DNA of 64,000 nucleotides from Neobacillus jeddahensis (GTDB taxonomy: Bacteria; Bacillota; Bacilli; Bacillales; Cytobacillaceae), in NCBI RefSeq assembly GCF_000612625.1, contig NZ_CCAS010000005.1:85226-149225 (forward strand), in the 5' to 3' direction. Below the pieces are notes generated by a model. That model worked only from the letters and a program-made list of their open reading frames with translations, searched no databases and was not told the DNA's origin. The position numbers and the translations under genes were made by a program. Positions 36,663 to 46,410 of this stretch are shown here, piece by piece. Positions within the stretch are counted from its first letter, which is position 1. Each line of letters starts with the position of its first letter.

Positions 36663-36715
36663 GGACACACCTACCTTTATCAATTATCAGTATGTCCATT
36701 TTTGAAAATTTCAAT

Positions 36716-37099
36716 CTAATTATTTGCTTCTACCCATCTGATTAATTTTTTTGTTCTTGTATCAAAATAACCTATTCCACTGACGGGGTCAGACCGAGAA
36801 AGAGTGAGCGTAAATTTTACCTTCTGAACATTTTCAGTCGGTGTTTCAGGTTGGTAGGTCATAATTCCATCACTGTATACGATTGTTCCCTTTACAGGGA
36901 TGTTTCCTTCTATTTGCAACTCTTCTATTTTTTTGGCTGTGGAAAGGAAATAATATTCTTGTTGAAGGATGGCCGTTGATTCATGTACCATTTTTTTCTC
37001 TGTAAGGAAAAGTTCAATTTGCATGGAAAAAAACAGGAGAAATAGGATCAGTAAGCACAAAATAAGTGGATAGGTAAAACCTTGCTCATTATTCTTCAT
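36716..37099 (-). CDS. comGG: Competence pseudopilin-like protein ComGG
   Basis: 127 residues, N-terminal membrane helix (GFTYPLILCLLILFLLFFSMQI) that lacks the full pilin cleavage consensus (no Glu at +5), typical of ComGG. Overlaps comGF by 4 bp. It is a minor pilus component needed for DNA uptake. Confidence 0.88.
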   Translation of the reverse strand: MKNNEQGFTYPLILCLLILFLLFFSMQIELFLTEKKMVHESTAILQQEYYFLSTAKKIEELQIEGNIPVKGTIVYSDGIMTYQPETPTENVQKVKFTLTLSRSDPVSGIGYFDTRTKKLIRWVEANN

Positions 37100-37572
37100 G
37101 GGCCTGACGCCCAGTTTACTAAGGGGTAGACGGTGACTGAATGTTCTTTACCCCATGTGTCAATGACAAAAACCGTAACCACATTTTTGAAAATTGAAAA
37201 GGTATATTGTGATACATTTTGCAATATGATTTCATGTCCGTTGGAATTGACCCTTCTCCTCAAGTTTGACCCATACTTCTCATAGATAACCGTATCACTG
37301 TCTTTAGTTAAAATTAAACGAGCAGAGAGCACTTCAGCATGAGATGACATCCTAATCTCCTTTTTTATTTGACTACAAAATACTTCCCATTCCATGGCCT
37401 GTATACTTGTTTGTTTGTCCTTAGTATTAAGGATAATTTGGAATATCGGCAGCATAAAGAAAATAATGGTAGTAAAAATCGAAAAGGCTAGCAGGACTTC
37501 TATAAGTGTAAAAGCTTTTTCATTCGAGGATGTGGCACATTTTTGATTCTGGAAGAAAGGGAGTTTTTTCAA
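37096..37572 (-). CDS. comGF: Competence protein ComGF
   Basis: 158 residues. It has a prepilin-type stretch, KAFTLIEVLLAFSIFTTIIFF. The start is TTG at 37572, with GGAGG 12 bp upstream, and the gene begins inside comGE by 53 bp. ComGF is a minor component of the transformation pilus in the cell envelope. The rest of the protein shows ComGF-type QIKKEIR and YEKYGSNLRRRV phrases. Confidence 0.88.
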   Translation of the reverse strand: MKKLPFFQNQKCATSSNEKAFTLIEVLLAFSIFTTIIFFMLPIFQIILNTKDKQTSIQAMEWEVFCSQIKKEIRMSSHAEVLSARLILTKDSDTVIYEKYGSNLRRRVNSNGHEIILQNVSQYTFSIFKNVVTVFVIDTWGKEHSVTVYPLVNWASGP

Positions 37573-37858
37573 CCTTTACACACACCTCCTTTTTACTATC
37601 TAAACCAGAGTCTATCCAAATAATTTTATATACGATCCTATTCTGAATGATTGTATAATCTGTATACGCCTGATTGTCGATCACTTTAGCTTGGAGTTCT
37701 TCAAACATAATCCTCTGTGCGGTTTTGTTTATTTCTAATTGTTGAGATTCCGCTCTTAATTCCATTAATAAAGGTAATAAATACAGACTTAACAATAATA
37801 GGGCTGACAATGATAGCAGTAATTCGAGCAAAAAAAATCCATTATTGCTCCGTAACAT
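37520..37858 (-). CDS. comGE: Competence protein ComGE
   Basis: 112 residues, start ATG 37858 (overlap 17 bp with comGD). N-terminus MLRSNNGFFLLELLLSLSALLLLSLYLLPLL is prepilin-like: GFFLLELL with the conserved Glu at +5. Minor pseudopilin of the transformation pilus. Confidence 0.86.
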   Translation of the reverse strand: MLRSNNGFFLLELLLSLSALLLLSLYLLPLLMELRAESQQLEINKTAQRIMFEELQAKVIDNQAYTDYTIIQNRIVYKIIWIDSGLDSKKEVCVKVEKTPFLPESKMCHILE

Positions 37859-38282
37859 AGAACCGTCCCTTTCCAATTAAAAAGGTCAAGCGATAGCTTT
37901 TTCTTTTCGTTTGGATGAAAAAAGACCCAAACTTGTTCACATTTCCATCACTTAAAAATTTGAAATATAAGGGGAGGGAGCCTTCGCTAAATTTATAATT
38001 TTTTGAGTAGCTTCTCTCGATGATCATAGGCCTTTCAGTGCGCAGAATCATCTCATATTTATACTCATTTGGCATAATCACAACAGACACCTCATGTTGG
38101 TGCGAGATTGCATATTGCTGTGCATAAAGAAGGTCTGCCTGAAGCTGGGATAACAGTGCTTTATCTTCAATTACAGAGTGATGTGGCTGCAAAGAGAAGG
38201 CTGTAATCGAGGAAATAATCATAAAAATTGAGAGTACTAATAATGACTCAATTAAGGTGAACCCCTTTTGTTGTGTTAACAT
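37842..38282 (-). CDS. comGD: Competence pseudopilin ComGD
   Basis: 146 residues with a type IV prepilin signal, QKGFTLIESLLVLSIFMIISSITAF (cleavage between G and F by ComC). It starts only 5 bp after comGC and has no strong ribosome site, so translation is probably coupled. Minor pilin for DNA uptake. Confidence 0.9.
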   Translation of the reverse strand: MLTQQKGFTLIESLLVLSIFMIISSITAFSLQPHHSVIEDKALLSQLQADLLYAQQYAISHQHEVSVVIMPNEYKYEMILRTERPMIIERSYSKNYKFSEGSLPLYFKFLSDGNVNKFGSFFIQTKRKSYRLTFLIGKGRFYVTEQ

Positions 38283-38287
38283 GGTGG

Positions 38288-38602
38288 TTAGTTTGTTTTT
38301 GCAACAGCTGTGACATTACCTGTTGAATCAATTACCACTTCATTACCATTTGGACAACCATTAGAATCGCTCCTTAAATAGTTTTCCTCCTTTAGGTCGG
38401 CCATGGTTGGTATTTGGTTTTTGTCCATTTCGTATGCTTGAACTTGTGCCTGTACCATTTTGATGTAGGCATCACAGCCTTTATTGTTGATATTAGAATT
38501 GTGTTTAGCAACATTTGGAATCGTGATAATGAGTAAGACTGAGATAACTAACATGACGATCATCATTTCTATCAAAGTAAATCCATTTTCATTTCTTGGC
38601 AT
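38288..38602 (-). CDS. comGC: Major competence pseudopilin ComGC
   Basis: 104 residues: short leader MPRNENG, then FTLIEMMIVMLVISVLLIITIPNV. The G-F cleavage and Glu +5 are intact. Two cysteines (KGCDAYI and NGCPNGN) can form the disulfide known from ComGC. It is the main subunit of the transformation pilus. GGGAGG precedes the ATG. Confidence 0.93.
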   Translation of the reverse strand: MPRNENGFTLIEMMIVMLVISVLLIITIPNVAKHNSNINNKGCDAYIKMVQAQVQAYEMDKNQIPTMADLKEENYLRSDSNGCPNGNEVVIDSTGNVTAVAKTN

Positions 38603-38619
38603 TTTGAGTACCTCCCGTT

Positions 38620-39651
38620 TTATATCCCATCCAGTAGATGAAACATAGGTAATAGAATTGCTAAATACATGGATACAACAAGAAATCCGATGAATAAATA
38701 AAGAACTGGCTGTATGGTTTTTAACCACTTTTCGATTAATCCTTCCATGAGTGATACGCAATGTTTACTGAAAAATAGTAATTCTTGCTCTAATTTTCCA
38801 TTTTCTTGGCCATGTTTAACGATCATTGGAAACTCTTTTTCAAAAAATGAAAACGAACCTAAAATCGTATCTAATTTTTCTCCAGTGATTAATCTATTTT
38901 TTATCTCTGCAGCAATGTGGCTGTAAAATGGCTGTCTTTTATTTTTTTCAAAAAGGATTAGCGCTTCAGAGACGGAAATGCCACCAGATAATAGGAAGCT
39001 AAGTTGAATGGAAAAGTAGTGAGTAAATAGTAATTTGAGGATCCTGCCGGCAATGGGGATATGGGCAAGTAGTGATCTTTGCTGCAGGACGGAACGTTTT
39101 CGAAATACGAAAAAATAATAGACTGCTGATAAAAGGAGGGTCAAAAACACAGCACCAATGGCTTTAGGGAAATATTGATCAAAGGCATAGATGACTTTTG
39201 TGAAGAAATTTTCCTCTAGACCGAGTGATGCAAAAAGTGTTGTAAATCTAGGGAGTAAGGTGTTTTCAATAAAAATAAATAGACAAGCAGTAATAATGAT
39301 TAGTAAAAGTGGATACTGAAGTAGTTTAAGAAGCTTCTGCACATCTCTATCCTTCAATAATGCAAGTTCACTACCTTCTAACAGCGCATCTGCAAAACTG
39401 CCATGTTGTTCTGCAAAATAAACATAGCCAATCAAATCTTTGTTAAACCCAAGATTGTGTAAGGCAAGATGAAAGGGCGTACCTTTTTTTAATTCAACTA
39501 AACTCTCATATAATTCCTCCCTTCGTTTTAAAGGTAATTGAAATGCTATGGACTCAATTGCCGCGGCAATTGGATATCCCCTCGCTAATAATTCACCTGT
39601 TCTCTTCAAGAAATTAGCTTGTTCATTAATTGCCCATTTACGGTGTTTCAT
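38620..39651 (-). CDS. comGB: Competence pilus membrane platform protein ComGB
   Basis: 343 residues of the GspF/PilC family: two T2SF domains, with LARGYPIAAAIESIAFQLPLKRREELYESL in the first and LSGGISVSEALILFEKN in the second, three membrane helices, ending LYLAILLPMFHLLDGI-like. Works with ATPase ComGA for pilus assembly. Overlaps comGA by 14 bp. Confidence 0.92.
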   Translation of the reverse strand: MKHRKWAINEQANFLKRTGELLARGYPIAAAIESIAFQLPLKRREELYESLVELKKGTPFHLALHNLGFNKDLIGYVYFAEQHGSFADALLEGSELALLKDRDVQKLLKLLQYPLLLIIITACLFIFIENTLLPRFTTLFASLGLEENFFTKVIYAFDQYFPKAIGAVFLTLLLSAVYYFFVFRKRSVLQQRSLLAHIPIAGRILKLLFTHYFSIQLSFLLSGGISVSEALILFEKNKRQPFYSHIAAEIKNRLITGEKLDTILGSFSFFEKEFPMIVKHGQENGKLEQELLFFSKHCVSLMEGLIEKWLKTIQPVLYLFIGFLVVSMYLAILLPMFHLLDGI

Positions 39652-40723
39652 GATCAAACACCAGCCGATCAAATTCCGATTCTTTAATATATCCGAGAGC
39701 AATCCCTTTATTGATCACTTCCTTAAGAGTGCGGTAATGAAAATCAATGGTTTCACCTTTGGCCACTTTCAGCGCAGTGTTTAGGTTTCTACCTGATAAA
39801 AGTTCAAAAACGCTCGCTCTTTTCCATCTTCCGTAGGAATAACATATAGGAGAACATTCTCCCTCACAAAATGGACATGTCAACTCAACTAATCTTTGTG
39901 CGGTGACAGCAATGAGTGTTTGCTCAACCTCTAACCAATTCACTCCAAATTCACGGAGGCGATAAACAGCACCCTTGGCGTCCCGTGTATGCATGGTTGA
40001 AAGAACTAGATGTCCAGTAAGAGCAGCTCTAACGGCTATTTTTGCTGTTTCTGCATCCCTGATTTCACCTACCATTATGATGTCGGGGTCATGACGAAGA
40101 ATCGCCTTTAGACCTGCAGCATAGGTTACGCCTGCTTTCTCGTTCACTTGAACTTGAAGGACGGAGTCATAATTTTTTTCGATGGGATCTTCGAGTGTAA
40201 TGACATTTCGATGAAATAAGTGAGCTGTTTCATTTAAAAGAGAATAGAGGGTGGTTGTTTTACCAGAGCCTGTCGGTCCGGTAAAAATAATTAATCCATG
40301 GGCATGTTTGAGTAGTGCTAATAATTTACGGGTCATTGCTGGAAATAAAGAGAGTTGATGAAACGGTATTTGTTCTTGTTGGGGTAATAACCTGATGACA
40401 AGACTTTCTCTGTTGTTAGATGGTAGGGTGGAAAGTCTAAGTCCCATTAATTGTCCATCAACCTCACAAAAAATGGCTCCACTTTGGGGGCGTCTTCTTT
40501 CTCCGATATCCATATTTGCTGTGAATTTAAAATGGGAAATTAATCTGTCGCACTCGTCTTTTGGAAGCGTTAGTCGGGGGATAAGTTTGTTGGTTAAGCG
40601 GATTTGAACGAGTGTGTCCTTCTTCCTAGGAAGAATATGAATATCTGTGGCCTGGTTCCTAGCAGCATCCGTGACAATCCGATTAGCTAAAATTTCAATT
40701 GAACTAACAATTGGAAACACCAC
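39638..40723 (-). CDS. comGA: Competence traffic ATPase ComGA
   Basis: About 361 residues of the GspE/PilB secretion ATPase family. Walker A GPTGSGKTT, Asp-box VITLEDPIE, Walker B DIIMVGEIRDAETA, His-box GHLVLSTMHTRDA, and the zinc-binding CPFCEGECSPIC. It powers pilus assembly in competence, and first gene of the comG operon. Two tandem GTG codons (40723, 40720) behind GGAAAAGG compete as start. Confidence 0.93.
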   Translation of the reverse strand: MVFPIVSSIEILANRIVTDAARNQATDIHILPRKKDTLVQIRLTNKLIPRLTLPKDECDRLISHFKFTANMDIGERRRPQSGAIFCEVDGQLMGLRLSTLPSNNRESLVIRLLPQQEQIPFHQLSLFPAMTRKLLALLKHAHGLIIFTGPTGSGKTTTLYSLLNETAHLFHRNVITLEDPIEKNYDSVLQVQVNEKAGVTYAAGLKAILRHDPDIIMVGEIRDAETAKIAVRAALTGHLVLSTMHTRDAKGAVYRLREFGVNWLEVEQTLIAVTAQRLVELTCPFCEGECSPICYSYGRWKRASVFELLSGRNLNTALKVAKGETIDFHYRTLKEVINKGIALGYIKESEFDRLVFDHETP

Positions 40724-40783
40724 CTTTTCCTTTTTTCCTAGCTAAATATTCGACAGGGTTCTCGCTTTTCCTTCTTTCTTTTT

Positions 40784-40801
40784 AAAAAAATTTATTTTTT
40801 T
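40784..40801 (-). promoter_or_regulatory. Possible ComK AT-box upstream of comGA
   Basis: An A7-T3-A-T7 tract contains AAAA-N5-TTTT (40787-40799), the ComK half-site pattern, about 65 bp before comGA. A second box at a proper spacing is not clear, so this is suggestive only. Confidence 0.4.
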
Positions 40802-40809
40802 GCGAAATT

Positions 40810-40858
40810 AATAGTGTCAGGCACCATGTGAAATTTTCACATGGTGCCTGACACTATT
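40810..40858. repeat. Perfect 24-bp inverted repeat with TGTCAGGCACC core
   Basis: Arms 40810-40833 and 40835-40858 are perfect complements around one base. It lies between yqhG and comGA. The phrase AATAGTGTCAGG recurs at about 6095-6106, so it may be a short dispersed element of this genome. No T tract follows on the minus strand, so it is not a standard terminator. Confidence 0.75.
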
Positions 40859-40867
40859 GTGTTTTTT

Positions 40868-41662
40868 TTAGATTGCCTTTTCCGTTAGGTAAAAGATTCC
40901 ACCGTTGATGAAGGAGATGTTGATTTTTGGTTCATATTGCTCTTGGAGGGCCTTTTTTTCTGTTTCGTAGTTTTCATTTTCTTCTTCCTCGACTTCCTCA
41001 TAGAAATGTTCTAAGAGGCGCAAGTCTTGATCCCAGCGCTTTCTAGCATCGTCCGCCCATGTATGATCATCTTGTTCAATGACTGATTTAAGATAGTTTT
41101 CAATTCGGGTCATCCCGCTTTTTGGCCGGACTAAGGGCGATAATGTAAAGGAATAATCTGGTATCTTCGGGGTAAGCGGGACTTGCATTAACCGGTCGTG
41201 AAAATCCTCGACCATTTTTCCATTAATGAGCTGTAAGCCAATCGATTTAAAAATATCCCGTTTGCGATCACATTGATAAGATATTTTTACATTCAAACAA
41301 AGCCATGGCAACAGTGGGGTTTGATGATTGAATTGACGATGATTTTCATAGAGACGGATATAACTAGCTAACTTTTTGGAGGAATCAAAAATCTGGTGCA
41401 ATCTTGGTGAACCAAAATGGATAATTTCACCTTTAATATTTTCAGGTGCTTTGTCTTTATTCGTAATAAAAGTAAGGCTCATCGGATTTGGGATTCCACC
41501 TGTTTTTTCTAAATAATGCCAATAGAAGGGACGATTCATTAATTGTTTATCCAGTTCAATCGTCAACTGAACGGTCAAGTATCCGGGCTTATTTTCGATG
41601 ATGGGGCAATCATTTGCCTGAAAATATTTTAACAGATAGTTATGAATTTCCTGCTGCTGCAT
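40868..41662 (-). CDS. yqhG: YqhG protein
   Basis: 264 residues. Sequence HNYLLKYFQANDCPIIENKPGYLTVQLTIELDKQLMNRPFYWHYLEKTGGIPNP is typical of YqhG (DUF-type, bacilli only). The C-terminal part has an acidic helix (EHFYEEVEEEENENYETEKKAL). No membrane segment. It overlaps the upstream yqhH helicase gene by 23 bp, so they probably work together; the role is unknown. AAAGGGG precedes the ATG. Confidence 0.87.
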   Translation of the reverse strand: MQQQEIHNYLLKYFQANDCPIIENKPGYLTVQLTIELDKQLMNRPFYWHYLEKTGGIPNPMSLTFITNKDKAPENIKGEIIHFGSPRLHQIFDSSKKLASYIRLYENHRQFNHQTPLLPWLCLNVKISYQCDRKRDIFKSIGLQLINGKMVEDFHDRLMQVPLTPKIPDYSFTLSPLVRPKSGMTRIENYLKSVIEQDDHTWADDARKRWDQDLRLLEHFYEEVEEEENENYETEKKALQEQYEPKINISFINGGIFYLTEKAI

Positions 41663-43328
41663 GTGTATCCCCTTTCTTCATGTCTTGTGCAAATTCAATC
41701 ATCGAAGATAAATTCTCCATTTTTATACGCATTTCACCTTCGGAAGAGGATTGGCCAAAAATATCAAGTAAATGATCTTCAATATTACCAAATTCAAGCT
41801 TTGTTAATATATCATCCAATTCGCCAATCACCTTTTCAAATAAATGAATCTTTTCGTACAGGAGCTTCAAAATATGTTCTTCAACTGTATTTTTTATTGC
41901 AAAATTATAGATCATGACATCCTTTTCCTGCCCAAGCCGATGAATCCGTCCAATTCTCTGCTCAAGCCTCATCGGATTCCAAGGTAAATCAAAATTAATA
42001 ATATGATTACAGAACTGGAGATTGATTCCTTCACCGCCGGCCTCAGTCGCGATCAGCACCTGTGCGTGCTTTTGAAATAATTCCCTCATCCAATCTTTTT
42101 TTCCTCTCTTAAAGCCACCACGAAAGGGGACAGATGATATTCCGTGTTGTTTTAAAAACCATTGTAGGTACATCTGTGTCGCTCGATATTCGGTGAAAAT
42201 AATGACTTTATCATTAACCTTTTGAATTAATTCCAATGCTTTTTCTGCCTTTGAATTTTGCTGAACCGCTTCCACTTTTTTTATTAAATACTGTATTTGC
42301 TCTTCAAAGGCAGGAGTGGGATTTTCTTTCTTTTGGAGCATATTTTTAAGTGTATAAAAAACAGCTTCCCTACTGCTGCAGGCCTCTCGTTGTAATGTCA
42401 TTACAGAGAATGAGCTTGCCTGAATCCAATCACCCTCATTTCGTAAGGTTGTGATGGCTTCATATAGTTCGAGTTCGGGTATAGAAAATTCAATGGGAAT
42501 GGTTTCAACCTGCCGTTTTGTCCACTCAATTCCTGTATCTGCGCGACGATTGCGAATCATGACCTTATTGACTAATTCCTTTAAATGCTCATCATCGTTT
42601 AAGGAACGGGCATCCCGTTTGTATTTTTCATAAAAAGCCGTCTCGCTGCCTAAGTGTCCAGGTTTTAAAAGGGAGACTAGATTAAAGATTTCTTCAATTC
42701 GATTTTGGATAGGTGTGGCCGTCAGTAGTAAACAAAATTTCTTCTTCAAATTTTGAACAAACTCGTAGTTTTTTGTTTTGTTATTTTTAAGTTTATGTGC
42801 CTCATCGATGATGATCAGGTCATAATCTTGATTGAAAATAATGTCTCGGTGAGGATTTCGTTTGGCAGTATCTATGGATGAAACTACGACATCTGACTGT
42901 TCCCAAACATAACTTTTCCTTTGAGTTACTGCAGGAATGAAAAATTTGCTATTCAACTCAATTGCCCACTGTGTCACAAGAGAGGCGGGAACAAGTATTA
43001 ATACCTTCTTGACTAAGCCACGAATCATGTATTCTTTTAAAATTAGTCCAGCCTCAATCGTCTTTCCAAGACCGACTTCATCAGCTAAAATTGCCTTTCC
43101 ATTCATGTTCTCAATCACTTGTTTGGCTGTTTCGAGCTGGTGTGGAAGCGGAGTTAAATTTGGTAAATGATTTGGAGCTTGTAAGCCCTCAAAATCAGGA
43201 ATAACAAGATGTTTTTCAACTTCGATTGCTAGTTTAAAAAGCTCCCAGCTTCCCCAAGGTCCATCGTTTTCCATTCTGTGTAAAAAATCATCCTGCCAAT
43301 AGGAATCAAATTCAATTTCGACAGTCAT
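41640..43328 (-). CDS. yqhH: SNF2-family helicase YqhH
   Basis: 562 residues with all SWI2/SNF2 motifs: LPHQLETAKQVI, Walker A ILADEVGLGKTIEA, VLILVPASLVTQW, DEAH box IIIDEAHKLKN, LLTATPIQN, and C-terminal helicase motifs VIFTEYRATQMYL, LIATEAGGEGINLQFC and RIGRIHRLGQE. It resembles RapA/HepA-type ATPases that remodel protein-nucleic acid complexes; B. subtilis YqhH has the same neighbours. ATG 43328 follows AAAGGAG at 8 bp. Confidence 0.92.
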   Translation of the reverse strand: MTVEIEFDSYWQDDFLHRMENDGPWGSWELFKLAIEVEKHLVIPDFEGLQAPNHLPNLTPLPHQLETAKQVIENMNGKAILADEVGLGKTIEAGLILKEYMIRGLVKKVLILVPASLVTQWAIELNSKFFIPAVTQRKSYVWEQSDVVVSSIDTAKRNPHRDIIFNQDYDLIIIDEAHKLKNNKTKNYEFVQNLKKKFCLLLTATPIQNRIEEIFNLVSLLKPGHLGSETAFYEKYKRDARSLNDDEHLKELVNKVMIRNRRADTGIEWTKRQVETIPIEFSIPELELYEAITTLRNEGDWIQASSFSVMTLQREACSSREAVFYTLKNMLQKKENPTPAFEEQIQYLIKKVEAVQQNSKAEKALELIQKVNDKVIIFTEYRATQMYLQWFLKQHGISSVPFRGGFKRGKKDWMRELFQKHAQVLIATEAGGEGINLQFCNHIINFDLPWNPMRLEQRIGRIHRLGQEKDVMIYNFAIKNTVEEHILKLLYEKIHLFEKVIGELDDILTKLEFGNIEDHLLDIFGQSSSEGEMRIKMENLSSMIEFAQDMKKGDTHAAAGNS

Positions 43329-43572
43329 TGTATCAGCTCCTTTGCAACTATTTTGAACAGTGTGCAAGTAAGTTTTTTTTCTTATCGGGTGCATCTGTTA
43401 TAAAAAAACATTATAGTTTTCCAATTATTTTCTAGCATAAGCATTTCACATAAAGTTATTGCTCAATGTCTTGTTTTAATGGTAGGATGGTGTTAGCTTT
43501 TGAATGTTTTAAATATTTTAATAAGGTAATTTATTTTTTAAGTATAGTTAGTATGACCAAATTGGAAAATAT

Positions 43573-43578
43573 TATAAT
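43573..43578 (+). promoter_or_regulatory. Likely -10 box of the glycine-cleavage operon
   Basis: TATAAT sits 12 bp before the riboswitch start. The -35 is weak (TAGTAT at 43549, 18 bp). Upstream DNA (43329-43560) is an otherwise empty divergent gap. Confidence 0.5.
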
Positions 43579-43590
43579 GCGAATGACAAC

Positions 43591-43754
43591 AAGGGGAGAG
43601 ACTACCTTTAGTAGCGCCGAAGGAGCAAGCAGACATGTGAATCTCTCAGGCAAAAGAACTCTTGTTTGACGCAACTCTGGAGAGTGCTGCAGGTATGAGC
43701 AGCCACCAAAGGGGAAAACCATTTTAGGTAAACTTTCAGGTGCAAGGACAGAGA
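43591..43754 (+). promoter_or_regulatory. Tandem glycine riboswitch
   Basis: The first aptamer shows GGGGAGAGACTAC, AGCGCCGAAGGAGCAAGC and CTCTCAGGCAAAAGAAC; the second has CTGGAGAGTGCTGC, GCAGCCACCAAAGGGG and CTTTCAGGTGCAAGGACAGAG. These are the conserved cores of the gcvT-type glycine riboswitch. The end of the second aptamer overlaps the left arm of the terminator, so glycine binding should prevent termination and switch gcvT-gcvPA-gcvPB on. Confidence 0.95.
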
Positions 43755-43790
43755 CCTTTCTTACGATTAGGGGAGGGCTCTGTCCTTTTT
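43744..43790 (+). terminator. Riboswitch-controlled terminator
   Basis: AAGGACAGAG (43744-43753) pairs with CTCTGTCCTT (43778-43787) followed by T5. Its left arm lies in the second glycine aptamer. Confidence 0.88.
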
Positions 43791-43938
43791 ATGTTTTTTT
43801 TCAGAGTTATTACCTGTCCGATTGTTTTTCATAATGGGAAAAAGGAATAATTTTTTACCTGATCTGTGATTGGCTTCAATCTCTTTAAGTGTATTTTTAA
43901 CGTTGGATGAACAAGAAAAGATTAAAGGGGGATTAAGG

Positions 43939-45045
43939 ATGACTGAATTAAAACGTACTCCGCTTTTCGAAGTGTATAAAGAAAATGGGGGAAAAACCAT
44001 CGATTTTGGTGGCTGGGAGCTTCCCGTTCAATTCTCAAGTATTAAAGAAGAACATGAGGCAGTCCGCACGAGAGCAGGATTGTTTGATGTCTCACATATG
44101 GGAGAAGTGGAAGTGAAAGGTCCAGACAGTCTAAGTTACTTACAAACAATGATGACGAATGACATTTCAAAATTAAAAAATGGTGGGGCGCAGTACACGG
44201 CGATGTGCTATGAAAATGGTGGTACTGTAGATGATCTGCTTGTATATAAGCTGGATGATAATCATTATTTGCTTGTTGTAAATGCTTCAAATATTGAAAA
44301 AGACTATAAATGGCTAGAAGAGCATCTAGTGGGTGATGTCAGCATTGATAACCTCTCTGAAAAAATGGCTCAGCTGGCACTTCAAGGTCCGCTTGCTGAA
44401 AAGGTCCTGCAGAAACTTGTTGGAGAGACAGTTTTGAGTGAGATTGGCTTTTTCAAATTTCAGCAAGATATGAACATCAGCGGCAAAAAGGCACTTGTAT
44501 CCAGGACTGGCTATACGGGTGAAGATGGTTTTGAAGTATATTGTCATGCTGACGATGCCGTCGACCTTTGGAAAGTAATTTTAGAAGCTGGTAAGGAAGA
44601 GGGGGTTCTTCCATGCGGGTTAGGGGCGCGTGATACCCTGCGTTTCGAATCTGTATTAGCACTATATGGTCAAGAACTTTCACCTGATATTTCTCCACTT
44701 GAAGCTGGTATTGGCTTTGCAGTTAAGTTAAATAAGGAAGCAGATTTCATTGGAAAAGAAGCTTTAATCACGCAAAAAGAAAATGGATTAGCAAGGAAAT
44801 TGGTTGGTCTTGAAATGATTGACCGTGGAATTCCACGTCATGGCTATCCTGTCTATAAGGAAGAAGAGCTAATTGGTGAAGTCACAACGGGTACACAGTC
44901 ACCAACCTTAAAGAAAAATATTGGGCTAGCCCTCATTAAATCGGAGTTTTCCGGACTTGAAACTGAGGTGGAAGTTGAAATTCGTGGCAAACGATTAAAA
45001 GCTGTTGTTATTCCAACACCATTTTATAAAAGAGAAAAGAAATAA
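43939..45045 (+). CDS. gcvT: Aminomethyltransferase GcvT (glycine cleavage T protein)
   Basis: 368 residues: [25 protein letters not shown] near the start, [42 protein letters not shown] and the C-terminal GCVT domain with [11 protein letters not shown]. It transfers the methylene from aminomethyl-lipoyl H protein to THF. The ATG at 43939 follows GGGGGATTAAGG. 150 bp after the riboswitch terminator. Confidence 0.95.
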   Translation: MTELKRTPLFEVYKENGGKTIDFGGWELPVQFSSIKEEHEAVRTRAGLFDVSHMGEVEVKGPDSLSYLQTMMTNDISKLKNGGAQYTAMCYENGGTVDDLLVYKLDDNHYLLVVNASNIEKDYKWLEEHLVGDVSIDNLSEKMAQLALQGPLAEKVLQKLVGETVLSEIGFFKFQQDMNISGKKALVSRTGYTGEDGFEVYCHADDAVDLWKVILEAGKEEGVLPCGLGARDTLRFESVLALYGQELSPDISPLEAGIGFAVKLNKEADFIGKEALITQKENGLARKLVGLEMIDRGIPRHGYPVYKEEELIGEVTTGTQSPTLKKNIGLALIKSEFSGLETEVEVEIRGKRLKAVVIPTPFYKREKK

Positions 45046-45063
45046 CAGGAGGGAGCTAGGTTT

Positions 45064-46410
45064 ATGAAACATCGTTATTTACCTATGACTGAACAAGACA
45101 AGAAGGCAATGCTCGATAAGATTGGTGTTTCTTCTATTGATGAACTATTTAGCGATATCCCGGAAAAGGTTAGGTTTAAGGGAGAATACAACATAAAAGC
45201 GGCAAAGTCTGAAACAGCGTTGATGAAGGAACTTTTCACGCTAGCAGATCGCAATGCTGACCTGAAACGAAATGTTTCTTTCCTAGGTGCTGGTGTTTAT
45301 GATCATTACATACCAGTCATCGTTGATCATGTGATTTCTCGTTCTGAATTTTATACGGCTTATACACCCTATCAGCCAGAAATTTCTCAAGGTGAGCTAC
45401 AAGCGATTTTTGAATTTCAAACGATGATTTGTGAATTAACAGGCATGGATGTGGCTAACTCTTCAATGTATGATGGGGGTACTGCGCTTGCAGAAGCAGC
45501 TATGCTTAGTGCAGGACATACAAAAAAGAAAAAAATAGTTGTGTCAGCTGCTGTTCATCCAGAGTATCGTGAAGTTCTTAAAACATATGCAAAAGGACAG
45601 TATCTTGAGGTGGTAGAAGCACCTGTTAAAGATGGTATTACCGATGTTGAGGCATTAAAAAAAATAGTGAATGAAGATGTAGCGGCCGTCATCGTCCAAT
45701 ATCCAAATTTCTTTGGGCGAATTGAGCCGTTACAAGAAGTAGAAGAAATTACTCATACTTATAAGGGAATGTTTGTTGTAAGTAGCAATCCATTATCCCT
45801 TGGTATATTAACACCTCCTGGAAAATTTGGTGCAGACATTGTTATTGGTGATGCCCAACCATTCGGGATTCCAACTGCTTTTGGCGGTCCACATTGCGGA
45901 TATTTTGCGGTAACGAATAAATTAATGAGAAAGGTACCTGGACGTCTTGTCGGTCAGACAGTGGACGATCAGGGGAGACGTGGGTTCGTATTAACCCTCC
46001 AGGCTCGTGAACAGCATATTCGCCGTGAAAAAGCGACCTCTAATATTTGTTCTAATCAAGCGCTTAACGCTCTGGCAGCATCCGTTGCGATGACAGCGTT
46101 AGGTAAAAAAGGTATTCGTGAAATGGCAGCAGCCAATTTACAAAAAGCATATTATGCAAAAAATACATTTAAAGCAGCTGGGTTTGAGGTCATCTCTGAT
46201 GGCCATTCCTTCAATGAATTTGTTGTTAAATTAAACAAACCAGTGAAAGAAGTCAATCAGGATTTGTTACAAAAAGGGATTATCGGCGGCTATGATTTAG
46301 GACGGGACTATTCAGAGTTGTCCAACCATATGTTGATTGCGGTAACAGAACAAAGAACGAAGGATGAAATCGATACTTTAGTGAAGGAATTGGGGGATCT
46401 GCATGCATAA
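45064..46410 (+). CDS. gcvPA: Glycine dehydrogenase (decarboxylating) subunit 1
   Basis: 448 residues, N-terminal half of the P protein, with [20 protein letters not shown] start, [29 protein letters not shown] and [14 protein letters not shown]. With GcvPB it forms the PLP-dependent decarboxylase. Overlaps gcvPB by 8 bp. GGAGGGAG precedes ATG. Confidence 0.95.
   Translation: MKHRYLPMTEQDKKAMLDKIGVSSIDELFSDIPEKVRFKGEYNIKAAKSETALMKELFTLADRNADLKRNVSFLGAGVYDHYIPVIVDHVISRSEFYTAYTPYQPEISQGELQAIFEFQTMICELTGMDVANSSMYDGGTALAEAAMLSAGHTKKKKIVVSAAVHPEYREVLKTYAKGQYLEVVEAPVKDGITDVEALKKIVNEDVAAVIVQYPNFFGRIEPLQEVEEITHTYKGMFVVSSNPLSLGILTPPGKFGADIVIGDAQPFGIPTAFGGPHCGYFAVTNKLMRKVPGRLVGQTVDDQGRRGFVLTLQAREQHIRREKATSNICSNQALNALAASVAMTALGKKGIREMAAANLQKAYYAKNTFKAAGFEVISDGHSFNEFVVKLNKPVKEVNQDLLQKGIIGGYDLGRDYSELSNHMLIAVTEQRTKDEIDTLVKELGDLHA

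Noticed and set aside
43329..43590. Open frames on both strands in the gap before the glycine riboswitch
   Set aside because: No ribosome sites, and they overlap the riboswitch; the gap holds only promoter-like sequence.
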